Shown in pieces: positions 1 to 10,044 of a stretch of DNA of 64,000 nucleotides. The stretch's first letter is position 1; every line of letters starts with the position of its first letter. This stretch comes from Lactiplantibacillus pentosus (GTDB taxonomy: Bacteria; Bacillota; Bacilli; Lactobacillales; Lactobacillaceae). Location of the stretch: NCBI RefSeq assembly GCF_003641185.1, contig NZ_CP032757.1, forward strand, positions 2,232,001 through 2,296,000, given 5' to 3'. The position numbers were made by a program, and so were the translations under genes. Under the pieces are notes generated by a model, which had not been told where the DNA came from, ran no database searches, and was given only the letters and a program-made list of their open reading frames with translations.

Positions 1-647
1 AAGCCCAGTAACGAACCGACAACGGCTAAACAGAAGAGCATCACGTTGTACTGGTGTTGGGCATGCGCAATGATGGCATACGCCCCAAAGGCAATCGTCG
101 CCTGACCAGCAACTAATCCGTCCAAGCCATCGGTCAGATTGACGGCGTTGGAGAACCCGACTAACCAGATGATGACAAAAATCATGTACCAGATGCCCAG
201 TGACCAGTCACCAAGACCCGGAATACGTAGGGCCATTGGCAAGTGTTCGTGTTGATAAACGACCGTCAAAATGACAGCACCGACAATTTGGCCTAATAAC
301 TTTTGCCAAGCTTTCAAGCCTTCATTTTGTTTCCGCCATAACTTGATACTGTCATCCCAGAACCCTAAGGCCCCGTAGAGCACGAGAATGAATAACAGAA
401 TCCAAGTCGTCGGTTGCAGCTGGTGTTGCCATAACCCGACCCAGAAGGTGGTGATCAGAATCGCCACGATGAATAGCAAGCCACCCATCGTCGGTGTTCC
501 AGATTTTTTCTCATGCCACTTCGGTCCCTCTTCGCGAATCATCTGGCCCTCTTTACGAGCGCGGAAATACCGAATCAATGACGGCATCAACGCGAATACA
601 ATTATAAAACCGCTGACTAGGGTTGCACCCCACACTAATAAACTCAC
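1..647 (-). CDS. mraY: MraY, phospho-N-acetylmuramoyl-pentapeptide transferase (3' part outside window)
   Basis: MraY transfers phospho-MurNAc-pentapeptide from UDP to undecaprenyl phosphate in the membrane, making lipid I of peptidoglycan synthesis. About 215 codons are visible. The N-terminal part has the family signature [12 protein letters not shown] near residue 50, the metal-binding DDS..K motif near residue 97 and the NLTDGLDGL motif near residue 175, between hydrophobic helices. I place the start at a GTG preceded at good spacing by GGAG; the earlier ATG at 656 is in another frame. The gene follows pbpB by about 30 bases as the last visible member of the division/cell-wall operon. The C-terminus lies beyond base 1. 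The assignment is secure from motifs and context. Confidence 0.95.
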   Translation of the reverse strand, partial: MSLLVWGATLVSGFIIVFALMPSLIRYFRARKEGQMIREEGPKWHEKKSGTPTMGGLLFIVAILITTFWVGLWQHQLQPTTWILLFILVLYGALGFWDDSIKLWRKQNEGLKAWQKLLGQIVGAVILTVVYQHEHLPMALRIPGLGDWSLGIWYMIFVIIWLVGFSNAVNLTDGLDGLVAGQATIAFGAYAIIAHAQHQYNVMLFCLAVVGSLLG

Positions 648-676
648 AACAATTCTCCATTCTAAGACTTGATTAC

Positions 677-2818
677 CTACTTCAATGTCACACTAATCGC
701 TTGTTTGGCTTCAATCGGGTTGCCGGCCGTCACACTCTGCGTCTTGACATAACCGGTCCCACTCGTCGTGAGTTTGATCCCCGTTAAGGTTGCAAAATCA
801 GCCACTTCACTGGCAGACCAACCAGATAAGTTCGGCATATACATCTGACCGTTCGTCACTAAGATGACCCGTTGACCACTTGAGACGACCGTGCCCGATG
901 AAATCGACTGTTTGACCACACGGCTCCCTTTACCGACGACCACCACGTCTAACCCCTGTTTCTTGGCAGCTTTTTCGGCTGCGCTAGTCGACTGACTGGT
1001 CAAATCTTTCATCTTGACCGTTGTGGCCGTGGTTTCGCTGGCTTTTTGTTCTTCCAACGCACGTTTCATGACCGTGTCAAAAATCTCAGCCATGTCTTCT
1101 TCTGCGGAACTACCGTTAAGTGTCGGCTGTTTCATCGTAATGTACATAATGTACTTCGGATTCTTTGCCGGCGCCATCCCAACAACGGAATACAAGTAAG
1201 TATTATCACCTTGCTCGTAGGTACTCCCGTTGCTGACTTGGGCCGTACCAGTCTTAGCAGCGATTCGATAACCCTTGATTTTGTAGGCCGTCCCGGTCCC
1301 ATATGACTTGTAGACCACGTCTTGCATATGGTCAAGGACCTTGCTGGCCGTCTTCGAACTGATTGGTTGGCTGACAACCTTCTTTTTGCCCTTATAAACT
1401 GTTTTGCCAGTATTCAGATTAGTGATTTTTGAAATAAAGTATGGCTGTAACATCTTACCATGATTAGCGATGGCTGTGAATCCACGTAGCATTTGCATCG
1501 CCGTGACCTGAATCCCTTGTCCAAACGCTGTATCTGCTTGTTCGATTGGATACGTGAACTGAATCGACCCACTCTGTTCGTTGGCGAGGCCACTATTCGT
1601 ACTCTCCCGCAGGCCAAAACGCTTGATATATTTCAACCAGGTCTTAGCACCCATCGTCTGTTCGAGTTGGGCCATCGCGGTGTTACTGGAAAGGGCAAAT
1701 CCCTTGGCATAGGTGATGTTCCCCCAACCATTGGTATTCCAGTCCGGCACCGTGCTCTTACCAATCTTATATTCACCCGTTGGCACCGTCACGTTGGCGT
1801 TATACTTGCCACTATCAATGGCCGCCGCCATGGTGAAGACCTTCATCGTGGACCCTGGTTCGTAAGTATCTTCAACGAGCAAGTTTCGCCACATTTTAGA
1901 TAAGCCGGACTTAGTTTGCGCATTGAAAGTTGGCCGTTGGGTCGTGGCTAGAATTGCTCCCGTCTTGGCATTCATCAGCGTTGCGGTCATTGACTTTGGC
2001 GATACCTTGGAATTAATCTCTGAAACCTTGGTCTCGAGCAACGTTTGCAGCTTGGAATCGATCGTCGTATAGACGTTATCGCCATCCTTCGCCTTTTTAC
2101 CCGTCTCGGTCGTGCCTTGATAGCCACTCTTGGTGACCGTCTTACGGCCGTCCGTGCCGGATAACTGCTTGTTGAACGCTAACTCAATCCCCATCGAACC
2201 CGTCAGGCGGGTCTTATCCGTCCCTTTTTGTGACTTCGACGTGGTCAAGCCAATCAGTTGCGAAGCAAAGGTGCCGTTTGGATAGAGCCGCGCTTCTGAT
2301 TCAATAAAGTGCAATCCGGGGACGTTCTGCGCGTCAATTTTTTCTTTGGTAGTTAGCGAGATATTCTTACCCGCAGTCCCAAACTCGATTTGGAACTTAC
2401 CGGCACCCTTTTGTAGCGTCGCGAGCGCCTTCTTGTAACTGATTGGTAAATATTTGGAGAGCACCTTGGCAGCCTTGACATTATTTTTGACGTACAACGC
2501 CTTACCACTCGCACTCCGCTGGTTCTTGGCCATGATTGCATAAATCGTATAGGTACTCGTATCCTCAGCGATTGGATCACCGTTCGCCGTATAAATCGTG
2601 CCGCGTTTGGCCGTGATGGTTTGATCCTCGGTATATAACTTCTTGGTTGCCTCAACCAAATTAACACCGTTCACGTGGCGCACGATCGCAATATATGAAA
2701 AACGAATGACCAAAACGCCAAAGACGGCAATCGCACCGAAAAATAGCCATTGGCCAAAGATTCTACGATTTTGTTTTGGTGTCCGTTTCGAAGTCATTCG
2801 TTGTTTGTTCTTATTCAT
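677..2818 (-). CDS. pbpB: Class B penicillin-binding protein with C-terminal PASTA domains (division transpeptidase)
   Basis: Septal D,D-transpeptidase that cross-links peptidoglycan at the division site. The 713-residue protein has a short basic cytoplasmic tail, one membrane anchor at about residues 22-44, a PBP dimerisation domain with RGTIY near residue 75, and a transpeptidase domain with STMK (about 322-325), SSN (about 376) and KTGT (about 520). Two PASTA repeats fill the last 130 residues. Its ATG overlaps the ftsL stop by four bases (ATGA), so translation is coupled. Position between ftsL and mraY matches B. subtilis pbpB; lactobacilli often call it pbp2B and streptococci pbpX. Confidence 0.93.
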   Translation of the reverse strand: MNKNKQRMTSKRTPKQNRRIFGQWLFFGAIAVFGVLVIRFSYIAIVRHVNGVNLVEATKKLYTEDQTITAKRGTIYTANGDPIAEDTSTYTIYAIMAKNQRSASGKALYVKNNVKAAKVLSKYLPISYKKALATLQKGAGKFQIEFGTAGKNISLTTKEKIDAQNVPGLHFIESEARLYPNGTFASQLIGLTTSKSQKGTDKTRLTGSMGIELAFNKQLSGTDGRKTVTKSGYQGTTETGKKAKDGDNVYTTIDSKLQTLLETKVSEINSKVSPKSMTATLMNAKTGAILATTQRPTFNAQTKSGLSKMWRNLLVEDTYEPGSTMKVFTMAAAIDSGKYNANVTVPTGEYKIGKSTVPDWNTNGWGNITYAKGFALSSNTAMAQLEQTMGAKTWLKYIKRFGLRESTNSGLANEQSGSIQFTYPIEQADTAFGQGIQVTAMQMLRGFTAIANHGKMLQPYFISKITNLNTGKTVYKGKKKVVSQPISSKTASKVLDHMQDVVYKSYGTGTAYKIKGYRIAAKTGTAQVSNGSTYEQGDNTYLYSVVGMAPAKNPKYIMYITMKQPTLNGSSAEEDMAEIFDTVMKRALEEQKASETTATTVKMKDLTSQSTSAAEKAAKKQGLDVVVVGKGSRVVKQSISSGTVVSSGQRVILVTNGQMYMPNLSGWSASEVADFATLTGIKLTTSGTGYVKTQSVTAGNPIEAKQAISVTLK

Positions 2819-3201
2819 TTGTAAACATTCCTTATGCTACCGTTGTTGAGCGATAACCCGTACTGCTTAGCAATTTTATTTAAACGGCTTCGACTGGAAA
2901 GTTCACTGATTTCTTGGGCGGCCGACGTATTCTTCGCCTGCACCTTCGACACTTTCTCCTGCACCGTCTGTAATTCACTTTCAGCGTTAGTCGCCGTAAT
3001 GTTGGTCGACACTAACATAATGGCTAAACTGAACACCACCAAACTCAAACCAACACATAATACTTTTTCGAACATTGAGAATGCAACGCGCTGCGTCTTG
3101 ATCGACGGGTTGGGGGTTGCAACAGTTGTCGTCTTATGTACCGGGGTGGTTGCGCCAGGAGTCTGTTGCGGCAGCTCCCGCGCTAATCCATTTTGGGCCA
3201 T
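2815..3201 (-). CDS. ftsL: FtsL, cell division protein
   Basis: Small bitopic division protein that forms a complex with DivIB/FtsQ and DivIC/FtsB and activates the septal transpeptidase. About 128 residues: a proline/threonine-rich cytoplasmic tail, one transmembrane helix near residues 45-67, then an extracellular heptad-like coiled-coil segment containing SELQTVQEKVSKVQ. I chose the ATG at 3201 (MAQNGLAREL) because a clear AAGGAG lies just upstream; the open frame extends seven codons further without a better signal. FtsL is poorly conserved, so the call rests on size, topology and position between rsmH and pbpB. The stop overlaps the pbpB start. Confidence 0.88.
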   Translation of the reverse strand: MAQNGLARELPQQTPGATTPVHKTTTVATPNPSIKTQRVAFSMFEKVLCVGLSLVVFSLAIMLVSTNITATNAESELQTVQEKVSKVQAKNTSAAQEISELSSRSRLNKIAKQYGLSLNNGSIRNVYK

Positions 3202-3231
3202 GTTAATCACTCCTTTAATCAATCCTTAATA

Positions 3232-4191
3232 TTAGTTATTCGTCATCTTAATCCGTTCGATGGCACGTAGCTTGGCGCTGTGCGCGCGTCGATTGGCCGC
3301 AATCTCGTCAGCACTAGGTAAAATCGGCTTGCGACTGACGAGTTGGTAATCTGGTTGCATCTCAGCGGGAATCACTGGCAAACCAGGTGGTAGTTCCGGT
3401 AACGCACTGTGTTCTTTGAAAATCGTCTTGACTAACCGATCCTCCAACGACTGGAACGTAATCACGCTGACCCGTCCGTGGACGTTAATCAAATCAACCG
3501 CCTGTTCCAAAGAGGTCTCTAGGACGCCGAGTTCATTATTGACTGCAATGCGAATCGCTTGAAAGACTCGTTTGGCTGGATGTCCACCGGTTCGGCGCGC
3601 ACGTGCTGGAATCGCATTTTTAATTATTTCAACTAACTGGCCAGTCGTCTCGATCGGTTGCACGGCGCGTTCACGCTCAATCATCCGTGCGACTTGCTTG
3701 GAGAACTTCTCCTCACTATAGCGGTAGAAAATCCGCACCAAGTCGGCATATGGCCAGGTGTTGACCACCGTTTTGGCCGTCAATGCCTGGCTCTGATCCA
3801 TCCGCATATCTAAGGGTGCATCATAACGGTAAGAGAACCCGCGGGAGGCGTCATCAAATTGTGGTGACGAGACCCCTAAGTCATAAACAATGCCGTCCAC
3901 GTGGTCCACGCCTTGTTCGGCAAGCGCCGACTTTAAATTAGCGAAGTTATTCTTGATAAACGTGACCTGACCACGTTCTAAATACTCTGCTAAGTTCGAC
4001 TGATTGTAGTCGATCGCCGTCTGATCCTGGTCAAAACTGTAGAGATGTCCGTCCGGTCCGAGCTGTTGCAAAATCTCTCGAGAATGGCCACCCCCACCTA
4101 ACGTGCAGTCGACGTAGATCCCATCTGGTCGGACGTTCAGTGCCGCAATTGCTTCGTGTAAAAGTACCGTTGTATGTTCAAATGTCGCCAC
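3232..4191 (-). CDS. rsmH: RsmH (MraW), 16S rRNA m4C1402 methyltransferase
   Basis: S-adenosylmethionine-dependent enzyme that N4-methylates C1402 in the 16S rRNA decoding centre. The protein starts [11 protein letters not shown] and carries the SAM-binding CTLGGGGHS motif near residue 35, then [14 protein letters not shown] and a C-terminal VISFHS-like segment ([13 protein letters not shown]). The GTG start at 4191 is chosen because AAAGGAGG lies eight bases upstream; the open frame reaches back to 4209 without a ribosome site. At about 319 residues it has normal length. It lies between mraZ and ftsL as in most Firmicutes. Confidence 0.95.
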   Translation of the reverse strand: MATFEHTTVLLHEAIAALNVRPDGIYVDCTLGGGGHSREILQQLGPDGHLYSFDQDQTAIDYNQSNLAEYLERGQVTFIKNNFANLKSALAEQGVDHVDGIVYDLGVSSPQFDDASRGFSYRYDAPLDMRMDQSQALTAKTVVNTWPYADLVRIFYRYSEEKFSKQVARMIERERAVQPIETTGQLVEIIKNAIPARARRTGGHPAKRVFQAIRIAVNNELGVLETSLEQAVDLINVHGRVSVITFQSLEDRLVKTIFKEHSALPELPPGLPVIPAEMQPDYQLVSRKPILPSADEIAANRRAHSAKLRAIERIKMTNN

Positions 4192-4215
4192 GCGTACGCC
4201 TCCTTTCAATCTATT

Positions 4216-4653
4216 CTAAAAGTCAATCAAATTCTCTGCCAAATCATCGAAGTTCGCTTCCGTCTCAGTCTCAAACTGTTGCCACTGTTCAGCACCCCAG
4301 ATTTCAAACCGATCAGAAACCCCCACGATGACACACTGTTTCTCTAATTTGGCATACTGTCGCAACGTGGTTGGAATCATCACCCGCCCCTGCTTGTCTA
4401 ATTCACACTCAGCTGCTGCTGCGTAGAAAAAACGGACAAACGCCCGGGCGTCCTTGCGTGTTAACGGTAAATCATCCAACTGTGCTTGCAGTGTTGCCCA
4501 CCGTGCGGCTGGATAACCGAAAATACAGCCATCCATCCCACGGGTAATTACAAATGAATCGCCAAGTAACTCGCGAAACTTGGCGGGAATGATTAGCCGA
4601 CCCTTAGCATCCAAGGCGTGCTCAAATTCTCCGAAAAACATCTTAGACGCCAC
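4216..4653 (-). CDS. mraZ: MraZ, transcriptional regulator of the division/cell-wall cluster
   Basis: Small DNA-binding protein made of two tandem SpoVT/AbrB-like halves; it represses its own operon in bacteria where it has been studied. The visible core runs [18 protein letters not shown] and repeats in the second half as [11 protein letters not shown], the two DNA-binding loops. The start is uncertain. A GTG at 4653 lies about ten bases after AAGGGG, a TTG at 4659 is closer to it, and the canonical MFFGEF methionine is at 4641 with no ribosome site. First gene of the cluster, with a likely MraZ operator just upstream. Confidence 0.92.
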   Translation of the reverse strand: MASKMFFGEFEHALDAKGRLIIPAKFRELLGDSFVITRGMDGCIFGYPAARWATLQAQLDDLPLTRKDARAFVRFFYAAAAECELDKQGRVMIPTTLRQYAKLEKQCVIVGVSDRFEIWGAEQWQQFETETEANFDDLAENLIDF

Positions 4654-4690
4654 GGCCAATCAACCCCTTTCATTAATCATAATTTAAGTC

Positions 4691-4714
4691 TACCACACCC
4701 CCCACTTCCTACCA
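4691..4714 (-). promoter_or_regulatory. Probable MraZ operator: three TGGKN direct repeats
   Basis: On the minus strand TGGTA, TGGGG and TGGTA occur in order with start-to-start spacing of 10 and 9 bases, about 35-60 bases before the mraZ start. MraZ proteins are known to bind TGG-containing 5-mers repeated about every 10 bases upstream of mraZ. The number, spacing and place fit autoregulation. Binding is inferred. Confidence 0.6.
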
Positions 4715-4753
4715 CATCGTTTTGTTACTTTTCCAAATTGTTAACAAAATGTC

Positions 4754-4795
4754 AAAAAAAGCCCCACCTAACGTTGCTTTCGTTAGGTGGGGCTT
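4754..4795 (-). terminator. Rho-independent terminator of the DUF3397 gene
   Basis: Perfect 15-bp stem (4759-4773 with 4781-4795, core GCCCCACCTAACG) and a seven-base loop, followed on the minus strand by seven T. It lies just downstream of the gene ending at 4812 and isolates it from mraZ. Confidence 0.9.
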
Positions 4796-4811
4796 AGTGG
4801 GGGAACTTTTT

Positions 4812-5177
4812 TCATTGTAAAAAGAAATGGCTGCCCAGTGCGAGCAAATAGACGACTAACGTTAACAATTCCGTCCCGCGCCAAAACAGCTTGAAGAAGC
4901 GCCAGTATAGGATTTCTCCGCGTTCAACTGCCTCGATGATCGTCAAACCAATACCCAAAATCATCAGCGATAGGACTTCATAGGGCGCTAGCGAACTATC
5001 CGTTGCTTGTAAGGTTAGATAATGGGTGAACACCATTAAAAATGGGGGCCAAAAATCCATTAATCTTAATCCGTGCGGCCAAAAACGGTGCAATACTCGT
5101 TTCAGCACTAAAATCACGGCTGAAACGGCCGCTAATAAAATCAATTGTCCGTACCAGGTGGTCCATAAATCACGCAT
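4812..5177 (-). CDS. DUF3397 family membrane protein
   Basis: About 121 residues with four predicted membrane helices (around residues 9-26, 41-60, 68-86 and 100-118 of the chosen form) and the central DFWPPFL motif typical of the DUF3397 family found in lactobacilli and other Bacilli. Function unknown. The start at 5177 (MRDLWTTWY) is preferred over the longer frame because a strong GGGGGAGG precedes it. It has its own promoter (TTGAAA-17-TATAAT) and terminator, so it is a single-gene unit beside the division cluster. Confidence 0.75.
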   Translation of the reverse strand: MRDLWTTWYGQLILLAAVSAVILVLKRVLHRFWPHGLRLMDFWPPFLMVFTHYLTLQATDSSLAPYEVLSLMILGIGLTIIEAVERGEILYWRFFKLFWRGTELLTLVVYLLALGSHFFLQ

Positions 5178-5212
5178 GTCCGTTCTTGCCTCCCCCATCA
5201 ATGTCAGAATTG

Positions 5213-5241
5213 ATTATAGCCATTATTGTTTAACTTTTCAA
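5213..5241 (-). promoter_or_regulatory. Promoter of the DUF3397 gene
   Basis: Minus-strand TTGAAA (5236-5241) and a perfect TATAAT (5213-5218) with 17-base spacing. It faces the corA promoter, and the two share the -35 region. Confidence 0.8.
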
Positions 5242-5263
5242 TCATTCTAAACAGCCCTATAAT
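5235..5263 (+). promoter_or_regulatory. Candidate corA promoter
   Basis: Perfect TATAAT at 5258-5263 with a weak TTTTCA 17 bases upstream. It overlaps the divergent promoter of the DUF3397 gene, so the two may compete for polymerase. Confidence 0.5.
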
Positions 5264-5294
5264 AAGCTTAAACGTTTCATAGGAGGGATGACCG

Positions 5295-6254
5295 TTGCTA
5301 CAATACTTCGCGACCGGCAAAAATGGCCTACTGACTACCCCTGACCATCAGCAAGATACGTCATATTGGATCAACGTTGAACGGCCAACGATTGATGAAA
5401 TCGACCAGCTCGTTGACCAATTCGACTTACCACGCGACTACTTAACGGCTGTCTTAGACGACGCCGAAGTTTCGCGCACCGAACAACTGAGCGCGACTGA
5501 CGATGACCAACCAGTACTGATTGTGATGCAGTACCCCAAGTTAACGACGAGCGATTTAGGCTACTTAGAATTTCAAGTCTATCCATTTGCATTGATTTTA
5601 GTCGACCAAGTCGTGCTCACCGTCAGTAATTATTCAGCCAGCTTCATTCAAGATTTCGTGATGGACCCTGAATCATCGAAACTCAGCCTGGATAATCATG
5701 AAGATTTCGTACTTGCCATTATGTGGTACATCGAGCACAGCTTCGTGACGGCCCTCAACTTGATCAATAAACGGACCACGACCCTTGAATCTCATTTAAA
5801 CCAAGCGACTCACAACGCAGAGCTCTTCCGGATCATGTCTTACCAAAAATCACTGATTCGCTTCAAGGCCGCCCTGCAACAAAACGGCCCAACCCTCGAT
5901 GCCATTGAATCTTCAGTGGGCTACTTCACGGCCGCTCATCATCAGTCATTGACGGCTGATATTAAAATTGAGACCCAGCAAGCGCGTGATATGACCGACA
6001 CGACCAATCAAATTCTGCAGTAATATAGCCAGCTCGTTGGCTCAGTGATTTCCAATAACCTGAACGATGTTATGAAATTTTTAACCTCTTTGACCATGGT
6101 CCTCACAATTCCAACAATTATTGGCGGGATCTACGGGATGAACGTCAAGCTGCCCGGTGCGAGCCTCGTCCACGCCTTTACCTGGATCATGGCAGGCACC
6201 ATCGTCCTGTGTATCATTAGTATTGAATATTTACGAAATCATGACTATTTTTAA
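5295..6254 (+). pseudogene. corA: corA-like Mg2+/Co2+ transporter interrupted by an in-frame TAA
   Basis: CorA proteins form pentameric divalent-cation channels. The reading frame starts at a TTG seven bases after AGGAGGG and encodes the cytoplasmic funnel domain, but codon 243 is TAA (6021-6023). The same frame continues without shift to 6254 and encodes the two membrane helices and the GMN selectivity motif (codons 281-283, context GIYGMN). The total of 319 codons is normal for CorA, so one base change, perhaps CAA to TAA, separates it from an intact gene. The truncated product would lack the pore. A GTG at 6045 could restart a 69-residue membrane piece, but no ribosome site is evident. Confidence 0.88.
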
Positions 6255-6329
6255 TTTCAATTGAAAAAAAGTTGATTCCACGTTAAACTATGAAAGAATT
6301 ACTCGAAAAGTGTGGTGCATACAAACAAC

Positions 6330-6449
6330 ATGAAGAAGAAATCAACCTTCCAAAAGATTACCATGGTCGTTATCTGGTTAATGATTATTTCAACAATTGG
6401 ATCATTAGTTCTCACCGCCCTTTCTGGGTTGGGCTTACTGACCTTTTAA
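6330..6449 (+). CDS. Small single-helix membrane protein, DUF4044-like
   Basis: A 39-residue frame beginning MKKKSTFQKITMVVIWLMII: a short basic head with K-S-T-F-Q-K-I followed by one hydrophobic helix. This pattern matches the small DUF4044 proteins annotated in lactobacilli, whose function is unknown. The upstream ribosome site is weak (GTGGTG). A terminator follows within 40 bases. The family match is from memory of the pattern. Confidence 0.6.
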   Translation: MKKKSTFQKITMVVIWLMIISTIGSLVLTALSGLGLLTF

Positions 6450-6486
6450 TCAAGTCCAATTAACGGCTGCTATTCTCACAATCCTG

Positions 6487-6529
6487 TCAGTCCCACCGGT
6501 TGCCACGCGCATCCTGGGGCTGATTTTTT
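6487..6529 (+). terminator. Terminator after the small DUF4044-like gene
   Basis: Stem TCAGTCCC (6487-6494) with GGGGCTGA (6516-6523), a 21-base loop and six T. The loop is long, so strength is uncertain. Confidence 0.6.
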
Positions 6530-6559
6530 GTGCGGATTTTTCGGAACGCAAAGTCAAGA

Positions 6560-7140
6560 GCGGCCGGCTGACAATTGCTGGAGCGCAGCCGACATCGATT
6601 TGAACTCACGCAGAAGACCACTGCGCAATTTCAAATTCGAGTCTTATTCTAAGCCGGAAGCAACCCACTTCCGACTAAGAATAATTTGGCTACTGAGCAT
6701 TGCCAGCCAGCCCCTCCAGTCGGGAATCCGCTCGAATGGCGGATGAACGGCCACCCATCTGGGTACAATCGACCGCTGAATATTAGATGACTGGTCCTTC
6801 AGGCAAAGTTTAATCGGTATCGATGATGATTGATGACATTTAAATGCAGAAAAGATTGCCTGAATATTATTGATTAATTTCAATGGCACTAGTTTCAACG
6901 GACACTATTCACTATTCTTGAATTTAGTCGATAAAATTTCCTTCATTTATAATTCGAGACTCGGCTACCTTTGGCAACTAGGGAAAATACAGACAAGTTC
7001 CGTGAAGCCGCTGAATTGAAAAGTTAAAACATGGGTAAGGGAGTTTTGCTATCTTTAGTAACCAGTCTGACAATTGACTATCAAAATGACCGTATGCTAA
7101 GAGCCAACGATTAATCCAACAAAAAGTTGAGTCCGCACAT
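6560..7140. repeat. Copy A of a dispersed structured repeat (end-truncated)
   Basis: About 580 bases related to the left three quarters of copy C (18974-19864) and, reversed, to copy B. It has module 1 (outer stem around GGCCGGCTGACAATTGC and GCATTGCCAGCCAGCC, two inner hairpins), then the AT-rich middle with TTGAATTTAGTCGATAAAAT and AGTTCCGTGAAGC. It stops at AAAGTTGAGTCCGCACAT, exactly where module 2 begins in the other copies. No inverted ends are visible. It contains no convincing gene. The inner hairpin keeps its pairing through double changes compared with B and C. Confidence 0.8.
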
Positions 7141-7250
7141 GAAAAATCAACTACATAATGTGTGTCTAGCATTAAATTCGTGTCCACTTCAACTCTGATG
7201 CCGATTATTTTAGCAACTTACCGCTGTCTCATCGCAAACTTAAGACTACA

Positions 7251-7294
7251 AAAAAATCAGATGAACAGCCCCTAACAGGATTGCTCATCTGATT
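7251..7294 (-). terminator. Terminator of ftsK
   Basis: AATCAGATGA (7255-7264) pairs with TCATCTGATT (7285-7294); the minus strand then reads six T. It lies 44 bases beyond the ftsK stop. Confidence 0.85.
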
Positions 7295-7337
7295 TAGTTT
7301 TAACGCTTATTGCTAAATTTAGACATTAGCCAACTGA

Positions 7338-9737
7338 CTATGGTGTTTCACTAGTTGGTGCCTCGTCCGCCGTTTTTTGACGGTAGACCTTACGTGGTTT
7401 ACTGCCCTCGGACGGTCCAACCACACCACGCTCTTCCATCTCATCGACGATCCGAGCAGCGCGGTTATAACCGATTCGGAAGCGGCGCTGTAACATTGAC
7501 ACGCTCGCTGACTGCTGCTCGGTGACTAATTCGACCGCGTCCGCATAATATTCATCTTCACCATCACGCGGATCACCAGAACCACCAGCATCCGTCTCAT
7601 CATCTTTGACTAACATACTGTCGTCATAATCAGCGGTCTGTTGCGACTTGATAAAGTTGACGATGGCTTCAACGTCACTATCTGAAATATAAGCGCCCTG
7701 TACCCGCAATGGTTTGTTCATCCCCATTGGCTGGTAGAGCATATCCCCACGGCCCAGCAACTTTTCAGCCCCATTGGTATCAATAATGGTTCGGGAATCG
7801 GTCCCACTCGAAACGGCAAACGCCATTCGGGATGGCACGTTGGCTTTGATCAAACCGGTAATGACATCCACTGAAGGCCGTTGCGTGGCCAAAATCATGT
7901 GAATTCCGGCGGCCCGAGCCATCTGACCCAAGCGAATGATGGCATCTTCAACTTCACTCGAAGTCACCATCATCAAGTCTGCTAATTCATCGACGACGAC
8001 AACGATATACGGCAAGACTGGCCGATTTTGGCCATCCGCTGCATTTTGTTGCCGGATATACTGGTTATACCCTTGCATATTGCGTTGTTTAGAATCCGCA
8101 AACAGTTCGTAACGCCTCTCCATTTCAGCAACCACTTTATGCAAGGCCCGAGCCGCTTTTTTGGGCTCAGTTACGACTGGTGTCAACAGATGTGGAATCC
8201 CGTTGTACACCCCTAATTCCACCTTTTTCGGGTCAATCAGCATGAACTTAACTTGACTGGGCTTCGTATTCATCAATAATCCCGTAATCATCACGTTAAT
8301 CGCAACTGATTTCCCACTACCGGTTGAACCGGCGATCAACAGATGTGGCATCTTGGATAAGTCCGCAACGACCAGATTACCCGAAACATCGCGTCCTAAT
8401 GGCACTGCCAGTGGTTTTGTTGGGTGAGCAGGCTGGGCCTCCACAATGTCACGGAATGACACCGTAGAAATTTGCTTGTTGGGCACTTCAATTCCAATCA
8501 GCGATTTACCTGGAATCGGCGCTTCGATTCGTAAATCTTTCGCCGCTAAGGCCAACGCCAGATCATCAGCCAAGTTAACGACCTTGCTAACTTTGACCCC
8601 GACTGCTGGGTGTAACTCATATTTCGTAACGGACGGCCCCAAACTGACATTTTTCACTTCCACTTGTACGCCAAAACTCGCCAGCGTTGTCGTGAGTTTC
8701 TGTGAGTTACTTTCAATCGTTGCATACTCATCACTTTGATCCGTTTTGGGAATCTTGGTCAGTAATGTTGGCGCCGGTAATTGATAATCCGCGTCATCCA
8801 TGACCTCGGTCCCTTGCAAGGCTTGATCTGCTTCCGAGTCAGCGTTCGACTCTGTCGTTGACGCCGCATTGGATACTGGCGTTGCTTCACGGTCACTAGC
8901 AACGGTAATATTCAGATCCGCCTGTGACTTAGCTGCCGCAGAAGTCGCAGAACTTGGTGCCGCGGTTGCGCTAGTCGGTGCCGTTGATTTGGGCGCTTCT
9001 GAAGTCACCTCTGGCGCGGGTTTGGACTGAGCCGCATCCGCCTGATTGGCACGAACTTGTTGATGGACTCGCCAGCGGGCAATCTGAACGCGAACCCAGT
9101 GTGCCAGTTGCTCGTAGCCAGACTGCAACTGATGCCCTAACTGAATCAGGGCTGCGCGTAACGCCTGCATCGTTTTATGGAACGGCAGATCAAACGTTAC
9201 ATACACGCTGGTAATCATTAAAATCAGGGCAATTAAAACGGTGCCGACATTGGCTAACAATGGATACGTCACACTGTACCCCGCAGCGCCAACTAGGCCA
9301 CCACCGAGATTGCTAGCCATCCCCCCTTTGGCAAAGTCGTTTTTGATCAAATTCAAAGTCACACGCCAAAAATCGGTGTGGCGATTGAGGGCGTTAAACA
9401 TCGGAATTTCTAATAATAACAAATAGCTAAAGAAGAATAGATTACCACCGACCCACCAGCGCCAAGTTAACCGAGGCCAGCGCCCAAAAATCATTAAGTA
9501 CCCCATTACCAACAACGTGAGGCCTGCAAATATCTGATAGGCATTCCCGGCAATTGCCCGGAAAAATTCGGCGAATACCATCCCCACTAAGCCGACTTTT
9601 AGCAATGCCAGCACGGTAATCAGGAGACCAATCAACCCAATCACATTTCCGGTCATCTGCCGCTTGGCCGCCCCCGTTGGCTTCTTTTTACGCGTCGAGG
9701 TTCGGCGCTTTTTCGTTGTCGCTTGTCTACGCGCCAC
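7338..9737 (-). CDS. ftsK: DNA translocase FtsK/SpoIIIE
   Basis: Membrane-anchored hexameric ATPase that pumps DNA through the closing septum. About 799 residues: a very basic head ([11 protein letters not shown]), four hydrophobic helices up to about residue 170, a long low-complexity Ala/Ser/Thr/Glu linker (about 235-330), then the motor domain with Walker A GSTGSGKS near residue 468 and Walker [13 protein letters not shown] near 577. The C-terminal winged-helix gamma domain ([19 protein letters not shown]) reads KOPS-like sequences. The GTG at 9737 is chosen because AAAGGA lies about ten bases upstream; the open frame extends seven codons further. Followed by a clear terminator. Confidence 0.96.
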   Translation of the reverse strand: MARRQATTKKRRTSTRKKKPTGAAKRQMTGNVIGLIGLLITVLALLKVGLVGMVFAEFFRAIAGNAYQIFAGLTLLVMGYLMIFGRWPRLTWRWWVGGNLFFFSYLLLLEIPMFNALNRHTDFWRVTLNLIKNDFAKGGMASNLGGGLVGAAGYSVTYPLLANVGTVLIALILMITSVYVTFDLPFHKTMQALRAALIQLGHQLQSGYEQLAHWVRVQIARWRVHQQVRANQADAAQSKPAPEVTSEAPKSTAPTSATAAPSSATSAAAKSQADLNITVASDREATPVSNAASTTESNADSEADQALQGTEVMDDADYQLPAPTLLTKIPKTDQSDEYATIESNSQKLTTTLASFGVQVEVKNVSLGPSVTKYELHPAVGVKVSKVVNLADDLALALAAKDLRIEAPIPGKSLIGIEVPNKQISTVSFRDIVEAQPAHPTKPLAVPLGRDVSGNLVVADLSKMPHLLIAGSTGSGKSVAINVMITGLLMNTKPSQVKFMLIDPKKVELGVYNGIPHLLTPVVTEPKKAARALHKVVAEMERRYELFADSKQRNMQGYNQYIRQQNAADGQNRPVLPYIVVVVDELADLMMVTSSEVEDAIIRLGQMARAAGIHMILATQRPSVDVITGLIKANVPSRMAFAVSSGTDSRTIIDTNGAEKLLGRGDMLYQPMGMNKPLRVQGAYISDSDVEAIVNFIKSQQTADYDDSMLVKDDETDAGGSGDPRDGEDEYYADAVELVTEQQSASVSMLQRRFRIGYNRAARIVDEMEERGVVGPSEGSKPRKVYRQKTADEAPTSETP

Positions 9738-10002
9738 GCTTCGTTCATCCTTTCTCAATCAATACTGCTTCCATTATAACAAACTCAAGTTCCCCCGTCC
9801 TCATCAAAAAATGGCGAAATCAGCTAACGACTTGTTCACTTGCAACACTGGTTAAGCACGAGTTGTCGGACGATTTTAGTGATACAAACACGGTACCAAC
9901 TCGATCGTGGCATTTAAACGGCTCGCTCAGTTTAGATTCTGGCGCGACGTCTGCATCTGGCTATTGACAATTTCACCTGACGAAGCCGGCCGCAATAACG
10001 CG
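9738..10002. other. Intergenic region between ftsK and trmL
   Basis: About 265 bases holding the upstream region of ftsK. I see no ORF with a ribosome site and no clear RNA structure. Confidence 0.4.
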
Positions 10003-10038
10003 AAAAAACGCACCCTAACGATTACCGCTAGCGCACGT
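10003..10038 (-). terminator. Terminator of trmL
   Basis: A 13-bp stem with one mismatch and some G-T pairs (10008-10020 with 10026-10038), a five-base loop, then six T on the minus strand. Confidence 0.75.
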
Positions 10039-10044
10039 TGGTGG

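Noticed and set aside
9864..9960. Fragment of the dispersed repeat between ftsK and trmL
   Set aside because: Only about 12 bases (CAGTTTAGATTC) match the end region of copy B; this can be chance.
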